Below, in pieces: positions 1 to 9,235 of a stretch of DNA of 64,000 bases. The notes beneath the pieces were generated by a model that ran no database searches, was not told where the DNA came from, and saw nothing but the letters and a program-made list of their open reading frames with translations. Where the stretch lies: positions 62,001 to 126,000 of the forward strand of contig JANQQQ010000036.1 of the NCBI GenBank assembly GCA_028284935.1, read 5' to 3'. Both the position numbers and the translations under genes were made by a program. This stretch comes from Croceivirga sp. Lineage in GTDB: Bacteria > Bacteroidota > Bacteroidia > Flavobacteriales > Flavobacteriaceae. Every line of letters starts with the position of its first letter. The first letter of the stretch is position 1.

Positions 1-1717
1 CCTTTACCGTTTGCCCAAGTGGGTTTTCAAACCCCATGAGCTTTACCGCTGACTCATTGAGGATTGCTGCAGTGGAATCTGTTGGATATTTTCTTAGATC
101 AAAATCGCGACCCTCCTTTAGGCGCAACCCCATGGTCTTTATAATGGCATCATCTGCTACCATACGGTGGACCAGGGTTTTGTTTTCTAGGCTCTTTCCC
201 GGCCACTCAAACCCCCAACTATTGCTCCAGCTCTCCGAAATGGGCGAATTTGTTTTTGAGACGGATGCCGCAATACCGGTGTCCAGCAGCTCTGTCTTTA
301 TGCTTCCATAGTTGCTTTCAATTGCCCCTTCCATGTTTACATAAATCAATTGGTCCTTGTTATACCCAAGTTTGCGATTTTGAACATTACTTATCTGTTG
401 CTTCACCACTATGGTTGCGGTAATCAAAACAATCGCGATTGAAAACTGTATGACAACCAGTACCTTACGGGGGGTGATAAGGGTATTGATTTTATTGAAA
501 GTGCCCTTGAGTACTGCAGAGGGTTTGAATGCGGATAAATAAAGTGCCGGATAACTTCCGGCCAGTACCCCCGTGAAAAGTATGATGGCTAGGATGGCAA
601 CCCAAAACCAAGGGTTTGACCAATCTATATGTAGTTCCGTGTTGATCAATTCCGAGAAGGAGGGAAGTACCAGTACCACCACTACCAAAGCAACGATGGC
701 AGCAAGAAGGGAAATTAAAATAGACTCACCCAAAAATTGCCAAACCAATGCTTTTTTCCTAGCACCAACCACTTTTCTTACCCCAACTTCCTTGGCACGT
801 TTTTCACTTCTGGCCGTACTAAGGTTCATGAAGTTGATGCAGGCAATGACCAAAACAATAATGGCAATGATGGTAAACAAGCGTATGGTGTCAATAAGTC
901 CGCCGACCTCAACGCCATTTTCGAACTCGGAATAAAGGTGCGAACGGGTGTACGGGTAGAGGTAGGTCACCATATCAGGGGCATCCTTATCATGCGCTCT
1001 TCTCAACGTTTTGATTTTTTCTGAAAATGCTTGATAGTTGGTACCCTCTTGCAATAGGACATAGGTGGCAATGGAGTTGTTTCCCCAATATTCATCATCC
1101 CAACCCCTTTGTTTTGCATATGCCCATGGTAAGAGATACTCAAAATTAAATTCAGTGTTGGAAGGAAGATCTTTCAATACGCCTGTGACTTTAAACGTAT
1201 CAGTATTGTCCATTTTAACGATTTGTCCAATGGCGGGAGCGCCACCAAACATTTTTTTGGCAAAGGTTTCAGTAACGACCAAGGCGTTCACATCATCCAA
1301 CACCGTTTCTATATTTCCTTCTACCAAAGGGAAACTGAAAATTTTTAAAAAACTTGGGTCAACAATGGTTCCTGTGGACTTTAAGTTTTTATCCCCTTGA
1401 CTGAACAAAAAAGTGTTATTATAAAAATAGCGGGAGATTTCCTCTACTTCAGGATAGTCGCTTTTAATGGCTGACGCCATCACCTTAGGAGTGGAATTCC
1501 AAGTCCAGATTTCCCCATCAACCGGGTATTTGTTGTACACTTGATAGATACGGTCTTTTTTTTCGTGGAACTGGTTGAAGCCCATTTCATAATTGACCCA
1601 TAGCAGAATGAGTGCTGTTACCGTTAAACCAATGGACAGGCCAAAAATATTCAACAACGAAAAGCTTTTGTTTCGAACTAGGTTCCGCCAAGCAACTTTT
1701 AAATAGTTTTTTATCAT
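1..1717 (-). CDS. FtsX/MacB-type ABC permease 1 (cut by left edge)
   Basis: From an ATG at 1715-1717 an open frame of 572 codons runs to the window edge with no stop, so the C-terminal third lies outside. The protein begins MIKNYLKVAWRNL, has a first membrane segment at about residues 20-42, a first periplasmic domain to about 285, three membrane segments around the coupling motif RAKEVGVRKVVGA, a fifth near 425-445 (VIQFSIAIVLI) and the start of a second periplasmic domain. This is the first two-thirds of the double MacB-PCD/FtsX permeases that fill this region; the family belongs to the MacB/LolCE/Bce type of ABC transporters that move or extract substrates from the outer leaflet or periplasm. 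It starts 21 bases after the stop of the preceding permease, so the two are almost certainly co-transcribed from the sigma-54 promoter near 4,160. Substrate unknown. Confidence 0.9.
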   Translation of the reverse strand, partial: MIKNYLKVAWRNLVRNKSFSLLNIFGLSIGLTVTALILLWVNYEMGFNQFHEKKDRIYQVYNKYPVDGEIWTWNSTPKVMASAIKSDYPEVEEISRYFYNNTFLFSQGDKNLKSTGTIVDPSFLKIFSFPLVEGNIETVLDDVNALVVTETFAKKMFGGAPAIGQIVKMDNTDTFKVTGVLKDLPSNTEFNFEYLLPWAYAKQRGWDDEYWGNNSIATYVLLQEGTNYQAFSEKIKTLRRAHDKDAPDMVTYLYPYTRSHLYSEFENGVEVGGLIDTIRLFTIIAIIVLVIACINFMNLSTARSEKRAKEVGVRKVVGARKKALVWQFLGESILISLLAAIVALVVVVLVLPSFSELINTELHIDWSNPWFWVAILAIILFTGVLAGSYPALYLSAFKPSAVLKGTFNKINTLITPRKVLVVIQFSIAIVLITATIVVKQQISNVQNRKLGYNKDQLIYVNMEGAIESNYGSIKTELLDTGIAASVSKTNSPISESWSNSWGFEWPGKSLENKTLVHRMVADDAIIKTMGLRLKEGRDFDLRKYPTDSTAAILNESAVKLMGFENPLGQTVK

Positions 1718-1738
1718 GATAATTGGTTTGTTGATTGA

Positions 1739-4123
1739 TTATTCGGTTCTCAAACTCTTTACCGGATTGGCCATAGCTGATTTTACTGCCTGGAGACCGA
1801 GCGTAAACGAGGTGATAAGCAAAGCAATAAGACCGGCCACCAAGAACATCCACCATTGAATGGAAATGCTGTAGGCAAAGCTATCCAACCAGGATCGCAT
1901 CAGGTACCAAGCCACTGGAAAAGCAATCAATGCCGCAATACCCACCAAAATAATATAGTCTTTGGACAGCAGCACGATTATTTTAGAAACTCCGGCACCC
2001 AAAACCTTTCTGATTCCTATTTCCTTGACCTTTCTTTTGGCCAAGAAGGAAATCAACCCAAATAATCCCAGGCATGAAATAAAAATGGTTAAAATGGCGG
2101 TAATGTTGACCGACTGTAAAATTCCTTCAATCAACTGGTATTGGGCACTTACCTTATCGGTCAGGCGTGATTGCTCATAACCCCGTCTCGAGGAAATGGA
2201 GTTGAATGCTGCGGCAATGATACTTTCCACCTGTTTTTCTTGCCCCTCAACGACCTTAACGGACAGAAACCGATGCCTTTCCAGTTGATTTTTATCGCGG
2301 TAGATGTGTACCAAGGGTTCTACCACATTTTGAAGGTCTTGGTAGTGGAAGTCTTTGATTACCCCAACAATGGGATGACCTGAATCTTTGGAGTTTTTGA
2401 ACTTCAACCTTCTGCCTTCAATGCTGTTCCATCCAAAGGCCTTCATGGCCGCCTCGTTAATGATGACGGGATATTCCTCGGCAATGTCCTTGTTTCGGTC
2501 AAAGTTGCGTCCCATCACCACAGGGACCTCCAAAGTTTCAAAATAACCGTCATCGGCATACGAACGGCGTATGCGAACATCGGTTTTGGTTTCCGGGTCA
2601 TAGTAGTTTGTATAATTAAAGTAATAGTCAGAAGGTACGGCTTGGCTTGTCGCAACACTTTTTACATAGGGGTTGGCCTCCAGGTCGTTTAACAAGGCAT
2701 TGAATTTTGATTTGGCAGCGTCAAGGTCTTTATAATCTAGGTCAATGTTACCTACTAGGATATTATTCCGTTCAAATCCCAAATCTGCATTTTTCATGAA
2801 CCCAATTTGCTGGTTTAAGATCACGGCAATGCAGATAAAAAGAATGGCTATGGTAAATTGTAGGATGATAAAGGAATTTCGCAATAAAAAATTACGCCGT
2901 ATCTGGTCTACCTTTCCTTTTATTCCCAGGATTAAGGGCACTTTAACAAAACGCAGTGTCGGAAATATGCCTACGACCAAAGTCGCTACAACACCAATAA
3001 GAATAATCCCCAATACTACGGGGTAATCCTTAAAAATATCAAAGGATATCCGTCCAAATTCGGGTCCGAAGGTGTCATTCAATCTAGGTAGGTTAACGGT
3101 AATGAACAGAATTCCAGAGATTAAAATGGACACAAAAACCAAAATGCCGTTTTCCACACAGAACTGTGTGATGACCCCCTTTTTACTGCTTCCCAACACC
3201 TTGCGTACGGCAATGTCCTTTGTTCTTTTGTAAAGCGTTGAAGTGTTGAGGTTGAGGAGGTTCACTAGAATGATGAGCAATACAAAAAAGGATGCTGCTA
3301 TGGAGCCACTGATAATGGTATCCACGACAGGAATAATATCAGTACGCATTTCGCCATAGGGCATCATTTTCACATAGTCGATAAGAGAAGGATCGGTATA
3401 ATTGTTTTGCACAAGTTGGGCAATTTGACCTTCTACCGTTGCAATGTTGGTGTTAGGGCGTAGTTTTAAGAATACAGGGGAAAAACTATTGCCCCAATTG
3501 GTTTGCCGCTTAAATGTTGGATTGTCTTTCAGCAAGGTATTGGGGAGCACCACCCCCAGCCTGAAGGACGAATAGGGACTAATGGGCTCAAAAACCCCCG
3601 TAACCTTTAAGTTAAGGGTATCGGCACCGATTAACGTTTTACCCACCGGATTTTCATCACCATAAATTTGCTGGCTTACCTTATCGGTAAGAATGATGGA
3701 GTACTTTTCCTTTAGGGCGGTTTCCTTACTGCCATATTTTAAGGGCAGATCAAAGACTTCGAAAAATTCGGGATCGGCATAATCGGTTCGGTGTTGTATT
3801 TCTTTGACCCCATTGTCCAACCAAATGTTGCCCCAACCATGTAGGTGGGTGCCTGCCATGACCTGGGGGGAGGTATTGATAATCTCGTCCAAAAGGGGAT
3901 ACGGTACCTCGCGATACCCCGTACCATCTTTCAGTTGGGTCTTTAGATAAAAAAGCTGTTCTTGATTGGGAATGTTGTTGTCTGCAGTATAGTAGGCATA
4001 AACAGAAAACAATAGGGCCAGCACACTGGAGACCCCAATGCTCAACCCGATGAGATTGAGCAAAGAAAGGGTCTTATTTTTCCAAAGGTTTCGTAGCGAA
4101 ATTTTGAAATGGTTCTTCAGCAT
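1739..4123 (-). CDS. FtsX/MacB-type ABC permease 2, divergent first coupling motif
   Basis: A 794-residue inner-membrane permease with eight predicted membrane segments (one near residue 20, three near 280-400, one near 430, three near 680-785) and two large periplasmic domains. The first coupling motif is KDIAVRKVLG preceded by LVNLLNLNTST, unlike the INFMNLSTA...KEVGIRK of most neighbours; the second is ordinary (KEIGIRKVLGAG) and the C-terminus is NPVKSLRTE. I place the start at the ATG 4121-4123 (MLKNHFKISL) and not at in-frame ATGs further upstream (4147, 4195). The family N-terminus is MLKN/MFKN, and the upstream ATGs would fall inside or right behind the -24/-12 promoter at 4156-4172. 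It is the first gene of the fifth transcription unit. It may form a functionally distinct branch, but the cargo is unknown. Confidence 0.93.
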   Translation of the reverse strand: MLKNHFKISLRNLWKNKTLSLLNLIGLSIGVSSVLALLFSVYAYYTADNNIPNQEQLFYLKTQLKDGTGYREVPYPLLDEIINTSPQVMAGTHLHGWGNIWLDNGVKEIQHRTDYADPEFFEVFDLPLKYGSKETALKEKYSIILTDKVSQQIYGDENPVGKTLIGADTLNLKVTGVFEPISPYSSFRLGVVLPNTLLKDNPTFKRQTNWGNSFSPVFLKLRPNTNIATVEGQIAQLVQNNYTDPSLIDYVKMMPYGEMRTDIIPVVDTIISGSIAASFFVLLIILVNLLNLNTSTLYKRTKDIAVRKVLGSSKKGVITQFCVENGILVFVSILISGILFITVNLPRLNDTFGPEFGRISFDIFKDYPVVLGIILIGVVATLVVGIFPTLRFVKVPLILGIKGKVDQIRRNFLLRNSFIILQFTIAILFICIAVILNQQIGFMKNADLGFERNNILVGNIDLDYKDLDAAKSKFNALLNDLEANPYVKSVATSQAVPSDYYFNYTNYYDPETKTDVRIRRSYADDGYFETLEVPVVMGRNFDRNKDIAEEYPVIINEAAMKAFGWNSIEGRRLKFKNSKDSGHPIVGVIKDFHYQDLQNVVEPLVHIYRDKNQLERHRFLSVKVVEGQEKQVESIIAAAFNSISSRRGYEQSRLTDKVSAQYQLIEGILQSVNITAILTIFISCLGLFGLISFLAKRKVKEIGIRKVLGAGVSKIIVLLSKDYIILVGIAALIAFPVAWYLMRSWLDSFAYSISIQWWMFLVAGLIALLITSFTLGLQAVKSAMANPVKSLRTE

Positions 4124-4155
4124 GCCTACATGTTTTTTGATTGACATACTATCGA

Positions 4156-4172
4156 TACAAATTATTGTGCCA
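4156..4172 (-). promoter_or_regulatory. sigma-54 type -24/-12 promoter for permeases 2 and 1
   Basis: On the minus strand TGGCAC is followed by AATAAT and TTGTA. This is the least canonical of the five: the -12 G lies one base too far from the -24 GG. It is supported by its position: 34 bases separate the -12 G from the ATG, 12 bases lie between it and an 11-bp palindrome TTGATAATCAA at 4185-4195, and a tandem 17-bp palindrome pair lies 53 bases upstream, as in the other four modules. Confidence 0.6.
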
Positions 4173-4224
4173 AAACACAACAAATTGATAATCAAATATT
4201 TGAAATCATACCTGTTCCCTATAG

Positions 4225-4263
4225 TGTAAAATATTTTGACAAAGCCTGTACAAAATATTTACA
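4225..4263. promoter_or_regulatory. tandem 17-bp palindromes, putative activator site (module A)
   Basis: Plus-strand TGTAAAATATTTTGACA (4225-4241) and TGTACAAAATATTTACA (4247-4263) are separated by 5 bp, so the centres are 22 bp apart, two helical turns. Both are imperfect palindromes with TGT...ACA ends. The same arrangement precedes four other sigma-54-like promoters in this locus. Binding by the NtrC-type regulator encoded at 39,160 is inferred. Confidence 0.8.
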
Positions 4264-4281
4264 AATACTTTATAATGCCTT

Positions 4282-6711
4282 TTACTCAGTCCGCAAACTC
4301 TTTACGGGATTGGCCATTGCTGCTTTTATACTTTGCCAACTTATTGAAACCAATGCTATAACAATGGCCAGCATGGCTGCCGATAACAAGGCCCACCAAG
4401 GAATGTTAATTCGGAAAGCAAAATCTTCCAGCCAACGGTCCATGGTAAACCAACCTAAGGGCAGGGCAACCATAATTGAAATGCCTACCAGTTTTAAAAA
4501 GTCGACTGAAAGCCGGTAGGTAATCTGTCCCACACTTGCTCCCAACACTTTTCGCACTCCAATTTCCTTAACCCTTTTTTGCGCATTAAAAGTGGCGAGA
4601 CCAAAGAGACCTAAACAGGCGATAAGGATGGAGAGTAAGGTAAAGGCCATAAAAATTTGGCCCAAACGTTGCTCCGCCTGATAACTATCGTTAAAGGAAT
4701 CATCCAAAAAGTAATAGGAAAAGGGCTGCCCGGGAGCCATTTCTTCCCAAAGGGTCTTGACCTGCAAAAGTGCTTGCTCTAAATTGCCTGATTTAAGTTT
4801 AATATTCAACTTACTGGCATTGCTACCTGGCATGATGCTGAGCGCATTAATTTCATTGCGAAGAGACTCATAATTGAAATTTTTGATGACCCCTATTACG
4901 GTATAAACACGTTCTACACCAATATTGTAAACTAACTGTTTTCCCAAAACCTCCTCAGGAGTACTTCCCAAAATAGAGACAGCAGTTTCATTCAACAATA
5001 TTGCCGTAGAGTCGGTCGCGAATTGTGAATCGAAATTTCGTCCCGCTATAATCTCAAGACCCATAGTGGGCACATAATCATAATCGGCCAGCCATTCTTG
5101 CATACTAATGGCTTTTTCTTGGTCCCGGTTTTCGGCCCTTAAAAATGTAGTATTGCTTCGTGATGAAGGCGTGGGCAAGAAACTACTTAGGGTCGCATTT
5201 TTTACTTGAGCCAAATCTTTTATCGATTCTTTAAAAGACTGCTGCCTTTTGTGATCCATACTGTACACATCGTCAACAACAAGCACCTGTTCTTTGCCAA
5301 AACCAACATCCTTGTTTTTTATGTAGTTCAATTGCTGATATACCACTAGTGTTGCGATAATCAAAAAAACGGAAATAGCGAATTGAAAGATGACCAAAAA
5401 ATTTCTCGTCTTACCACCGCCCAAGCTATGGTCACCACTGCCCTTTAATACTTTTATTGGGACAAAGCGAGACATGAAAAAAGCCGGATAACTTCCTGAT
5501 AGCAAACCTAATATAAAGGTGGCTGTCACTAGAATCGTCCAAAAAATAGGACTAGTGTAGGGTATTTGTAGTGCTTTGTTTGATAGCCCATTGAAAAACG
5601 GAAGGGATAAGAAGGCAATGAGCAATCCTAGAATCAATGACCCGAAAGCAATAAGGCCGGATTCGGTCAAGAATTGACGGATAAGCCCAATTTTGGCTGA
5701 TCCTAGGGTTTTTCGAATACCTACCTCTTTTGCCCTTCTTAATGACTGTGCTGTGGATAAGTTCATAAAATTAATACTGGCAAGTACAATCAGGAACAGA
5801 CCGATAGCCCCTAAAATATAGAGGTTTTGAACGCTACCATTCTGGCTAAATTCTGGATACCTATGGGAATGTAAATGAATGTCGGTAAGCGGTATAGTGC
5901 TGAATTTGATGTAGTTACCCGAGTCTTCGAACTGTGTTCTTGTGGTTCCAGGAAAATATCGCTGGAGATATGGTATCACATAGGTGTCAATCATCTTATC
6001 CATACCTTGTTCAAGGTCTGCAACTTGTGTTCCGGGTTTCATTTTGACCAAAGTGTAGTAGTTGTGACCTACCCAGGCCCCTCGTTGGGCATGCAAATAC
6101 CCTGGCATTGCCAAAAAGATGTTGCGGTCACTCAAAAAGGAGTTTTTAGGTAGATCCTTAATTACCCCGCTTACCGTATACACCTGATCATTTTCCAAAA
6201 TCATGGTCTGACCTACGGCTTCACTGGTTGGGAAGAACTTTTCAGCCATACTTTGTGAAATGACCATGGTATTTGGTAGGTCCAAGGCGGTGTTTACGTC
6301 CCCATAGATTAACTCCAATCCCAACATTGAAAACATGCTGGTCTCTGCATAGGTCACTTTGGGCTCCTTTATGTTGTTCGGGTCATCGGCTTTTTTTATA
6401 AGTACGCCGCCAATATTACGAAATCGTGTGGTCAATTCCACTTGGGGTAAATCGGTCATCATGGCTTGCCCCATCGGCGCGGAAACTTCGGGAGTGTTTG
6501 TTATTTCTCCTCCAAATTTAACGTTGGCATTTATACGATGTATTCGGTCCGCATCAACAAACATGTTGTCGTAGTTCAACTCATCATAAATGAACAGGCC
6601 AATGAGCAGGGCCCCAGCCATCCCAACGGCAAGGCCAAAGGTGTTTAGAAAAGTAAAGAAAGGTTGCTTTTTTAGGCTTCGCCAAGCGATTTTTAATTGG
6701 TTTTTAAGCAT
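4282..6711 (-). CDS. FtsX/MacB-type ABC permease 3 (KKQPFF subfamily)
   Basis: An 809-residue permease starting MLKNQLKIAWRSLKKQPFF. Membrane segments lie near residues 21-42, 297-318, 350-372, 388-412, 437-458, 690-710, 738-758 and 775-797. Coupling motifs are KEVGIRKTLGS and KEIGVRKVLGA; the C-terminus is NPVKSLRTE. Its second periplasmic domain carries SFLPTPSSRS, shared only with the permeases at 6,761 and 16,540, with which it forms a clear subfamily that also shares LNTFGLAxGMAGALLI in the first membrane segment. It is the last gene of the six-permease unit driven from the module near 19,100. It follows its upstream neighbour by 49 bases that contain a 20-bp repeat-like element. Subfamily duplication looks recent; the common cargo, if any, is unknown. 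Confidence 0.94.
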   Translation of the reverse strand: MLKNQLKIAWRSLKKQPFFTFLNTFGLAVGMAGALLIGLFIYDELNYDNMFVDADRIHRINANVKFGGEITNTPEVSAPMGQAMMTDLPQVELTTRFRNIGGVLIKKADDPNNIKEPKVTYAETSMFSMLGLELIYGDVNTALDLPNTMVISQSMAEKFFPTSEAVGQTMILENDQVYTVSGVIKDLPKNSFLSDRNIFLAMPGYLHAQRGAWVGHNYYTLVKMKPGTQVADLEQGMDKMIDTYVIPYLQRYFPGTTRTQFEDSGNYIKFSTIPLTDIHLHSHRYPEFSQNGSVQNLYILGAIGLFLIVLASINFMNLSTAQSLRRAKEVGIRKTLGSAKIGLIRQFLTESGLIAFGSLILGLLIAFLSLPFFNGLSNKALQIPYTSPIFWTILVTATFILGLLSGSYPAFFMSRFVPIKVLKGSGDHSLGGGKTRNFLVIFQFAISVFLIIATLVVYQQLNYIKNKDVGFGKEQVLVVDDVYSMDHKRQQSFKESIKDLAQVKNATLSSFLPTPSSRSNTTFLRAENRDQEKAISMQEWLADYDYVPTMGLEIIAGRNFDSQFATDSTAILLNETAVSILGSTPEEVLGKQLVYNIGVERVYTVIGVIKNFNYESLRNEINALSIMPGSNASKLNIKLKSGNLEQALLQVKTLWEEMAPGQPFSYYFLDDSFNDSYQAEQRLGQIFMAFTLLSILIACLGLFGLATFNAQKRVKEIGVRKVLGASVGQITYRLSVDFLKLVGISIMVALPLGWFTMDRWLEDFAFRINIPWWALLSAAMLAIVIALVSISWQSIKAAMANPVKSLRTE

Positions 6712-6728
6712 AATTATTCGTTTTTTGA

Positions 6729-6748
6729 CCCTTCGACTTCGCTCAGGG
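6729..6748. repeat. dispersed repeat-like element between permeases 3 and 4
   Basis: The 20-bp sequence CCCTTCGACTTCGCTCAGGG lies in the 49-base gap between two permease genes. From general knowledge, closely similar CCCTGAGCGAAGTCGAAGGG-like sequences are scattered through intergenic DNA of many bacterial genomes. Its arms are partly self-complementary (CCCT...AGGG). Only one copy was seen here, so the call as a dispersed repeat rests on recognition of the motif. Confidence 0.5.
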
Positions 6749-6760
6749 CAGGTTGATGAT

Positions 6761-9193
6761 TTATTCGGTACGAAGACTCTTTACCGGATTGACCACAGCG
6801 GCCTTAATACTTTGATAGCTTACCGTTAGCACTGCTATGAAGATGGCAATAAAAGCGGCCAAAAGCAATACCCACCATTGCACTTCAATGCGATAGGAAA
6901 AATCTTCCAACCATTTGCCCATAACATACCAACCAATTGGCAAAGAAATAAGGATGGCCAGAACTACCATTTTAAGGAAATCGGTTGTCAGCCGATAGGA
7001 AATCTGACCAACCGTTGCCCCCAAAACCTTACGTACGCCAATTTCCTTGGTGCGTTTTTGGGCATTGAACGTAGCCAAACCAAACAACCCTAAGCATGCT
7101 ATTAAAATGGAAAGTACCGAAAACACCAAAAATATGCGGCCCAGTCGCTGTTCCGCGTCATAAACGGTATTGAAAGAATCATCCATAAAACGATAGTTAA
7201 AAGGTTGACCTGGGGCAAGCTTTTTCCAGACCCCTTCAATGCCTGCTATGGTCTTTGAAAAATCCCCCGGTTTTAACTTTACAGCCATGTTTCCGGTAGA
7301 TTGGCCCATTACAAGGCACAAAGCCCCAATATCATCACGGAGTGATTCGTAATGAAAGTTCCGTACCACTCCTATAATGGTGTAATATTCCGGCTCTTGA
7401 GAATCGATATCTTGGGAAATGGGCAGGCCCAATGCTTCTTTGGTTTCTACCCCCAAAACGGGTAACGCTGCTTCGTTTATGATTACGGCACTGGAATCAG
7501 TACCAAACCGATTGTCAAAATTGCGTCCCGCAACCAACTCCATATTCAAGGTTGGGATATAATCCTCGTCAACGTTCCAAATCTGCATCTGAATGGCATT
7601 TTCCTGCTCCCTCGAACCTTCCCTGAAGAATGAGGTGTTTGACCGTGAGGAGGGGGTTGGTAAAAAACTGCTAAGTGTAGCGCTTTCAACTTGACTTCGT
7701 TTTATGACCTCTTCCTTGAATGTATTCACCTGATTTCCGGCAGCAAATGCATCGTCAATGAGCACTACTTGTTCTTTTTTGAAACCAAGATTTTTGCCTT
7801 GAATAAAATTTAGCTGTTGAAAGACAACCAGAGTAGCAATGATTAAGAGTACCGAAATAGCAAATTGAAAAACCACCAGGGCATTTCTTATGCCTGCGCC
7901 ACCAACACTTTTTTGTCCACTACCCTTTAACGTTTTGGCCGGCATAAAACGTGACATGAAAAAGGCGGGATAGCTTCCCGAGAATAGCCCCAATACAAGT
8001 GCGGCGACAAACAAGATAGACCAAAAAGAGATATTGTCATAAGGAATGGAAATTGCTTTGGCTGCTAGATTATTGAACAGGGGAAGCATCACAAAAGCTA
8101 AAACCAAAGCTAAAAGCAATGAAATAAAGGAAATCAGCCCTGATTCAATCAAAAACTGACGTACAAGGTCCAGTTTCTTTGAACCCAATGTCTTTCTAAT
8201 ACCTACCTCTTTTGCCCTTTTCAAAGAATGGGCCGTTGAAAGGTTCATAAAATTCACACTGGCCAAAACGATAAGGAAAAGTGCAATGAAGGAAAGGATG
8301 TACACATTTTGAATGCTACTGTTGGCACTCATTTCTGATTGTCGGTTGGAGTGAAGATGGATATCGGTCAGGGGCATAGTATGGTATCTGTAATAATTGC
8401 CGGACGCTGCAAACGATTCCATGGTTAGGCCGGGAAAAACTTGTTGTGCCCATGGGAGCAAATACTTTTCAAGTATGGATGCCAAAGGTTCCTGAAAATC
8501 CTGGATATTAGCTGTGGGTATGAGCTTAATGAAGGTGTAATAGTTTGTGTTACCCCAAAGATTCTCTCGGGAGTCCGCCAGTCCAGCCATAGCCATAAAT
8601 ACGCTGTGTTCCCTTAGGAAAGAATTTTTAGGCAAATCATGAATGACTCCAGCTACTGTATAGTTGTGCGTATTGTTCAAAATAAGGTTTTGGCCCAGTG
8701 CATTTTCAACTTTAAAGTGTTTTTCCGCAGCTGTTTTGGTCAATACCAAAGTATTGGGTTGGGTAAGTGCGGTTTTGACATCGCCAACCAATAATTTGAT
8801 ACCGAAGAAATCAAAGAATGTAGAGTCCGCGAATGTGGTTTGGAGTTCTTTAATATTGGTTTTGGCATCAGTTTTTCTAAGGAGCATGCTCCCCTGGTCG
8901 CGAAATCGAACTGTGGATTGCACTTGTGGAAAATCACGCTTTAAGGTTCCTGCCATTGGGGCCGAAGTTTGCGAAGCGTCAATTTCGGCACCACCAAATT
9001 TGATGTCAGCATCAATCCGATAAATACGTTCGGCATCGGCAAACATTTTATCAAAACCCAATTCATCATGGATATATAAGGAAATCAATAGGGCTCCGGC
9101 CATACCAATGGCAAGGCCAAAGGTGTTGAGAAAGGCAAAAAAGGGTTGCTTTTTTAGACTTCTCCAAGCAATTTTCAAATAGTTTTTGAACAT
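6761..9193 (-). CDS. FtsX/MacB-type ABC permease 4 (KKQPFF subfamily)
   Basis: An 810-residue permease starting MFKNYLKIAWRSLKKQPFF, with the eight-segment double-FtsX layout (segments near 21-42, 297-318, 350-372, 388-412, 437-458, 690-710, 738-758, 775-797). Coupling motifs KEVGIRKTLGS and KEIGVRKVLGA; C-terminus NPVKSLRTE after AAVV. Very close to the permeases at 4,282 and 16,540: all three share SFLPTPS in the second periplasmic domain, a DxxDxD-like RIYRIDADIKFGG start of the first domain, and GQISYRL/GQITYRL after the second coupling motif. Fifth gene of the six-permease unit; 42 bases separate it from the upstream gene. No own promoter was seen. Confidence 0.94.
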   Translation of the reverse strand: MFKNYLKIAWRSLKKQPFFAFLNTFGLAIGMAGALLISLYIHDELGFDKMFADAERIYRIDADIKFGGAEIDASQTSAPMAGTLKRDFPQVQSTVRFRDQGSMLLRKTDAKTNIKELQTTFADSTFFDFFGIKLLVGDVKTALTQPNTLVLTKTAAEKHFKVENALGQNLILNNTHNYTVAGVIHDLPKNSFLREHSVFMAMAGLADSRENLWGNTNYYTFIKLIPTANIQDFQEPLASILEKYLLPWAQQVFPGLTMESFAASGNYYRYHTMPLTDIHLHSNRQSEMSANSSIQNVYILSFIALFLIVLASVNFMNLSTAHSLKRAKEVGIRKTLGSKKLDLVRQFLIESGLISFISLLLALVLAFVMLPLFNNLAAKAISIPYDNISFWSILFVAALVLGLFSGSYPAFFMSRFMPAKTLKGSGQKSVGGAGIRNALVVFQFAISVLLIIATLVVFQQLNFIQGKNLGFKKEQVVLIDDAFAAGNQVNTFKEEVIKRSQVESATLSSFLPTPSSRSNTSFFREGSREQENAIQMQIWNVDEDYIPTLNMELVAGRNFDNRFGTDSSAVIINEAALPVLGVETKEALGLPISQDIDSQEPEYYTIIGVVRNFHYESLRDDIGALCLVMGQSTGNMAVKLKPGDFSKTIAGIEGVWKKLAPGQPFNYRFMDDSFNTVYDAEQRLGRIFLVFSVLSILIACLGLFGLATFNAQKRTKEIGVRKVLGATVGQISYRLTTDFLKMVVLAILISLPIGWYVMGKWLEDFSYRIEVQWWVLLLAAFIAIFIAVLTVSYQSIKAAVVNPVKSLRTE

Positions 9194-9235
9194 GATTTCT
9201 TGTTTTATACTTTGACTTCCACTAATACGGGTAGG

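Noticed and set aside
4124-4195. N-terminally longer form of permease 2 starting at 4195
   Set aside because: The extra codons cover the predicted promoter and leader, and all paralogues begin with MLKN or MFKN.
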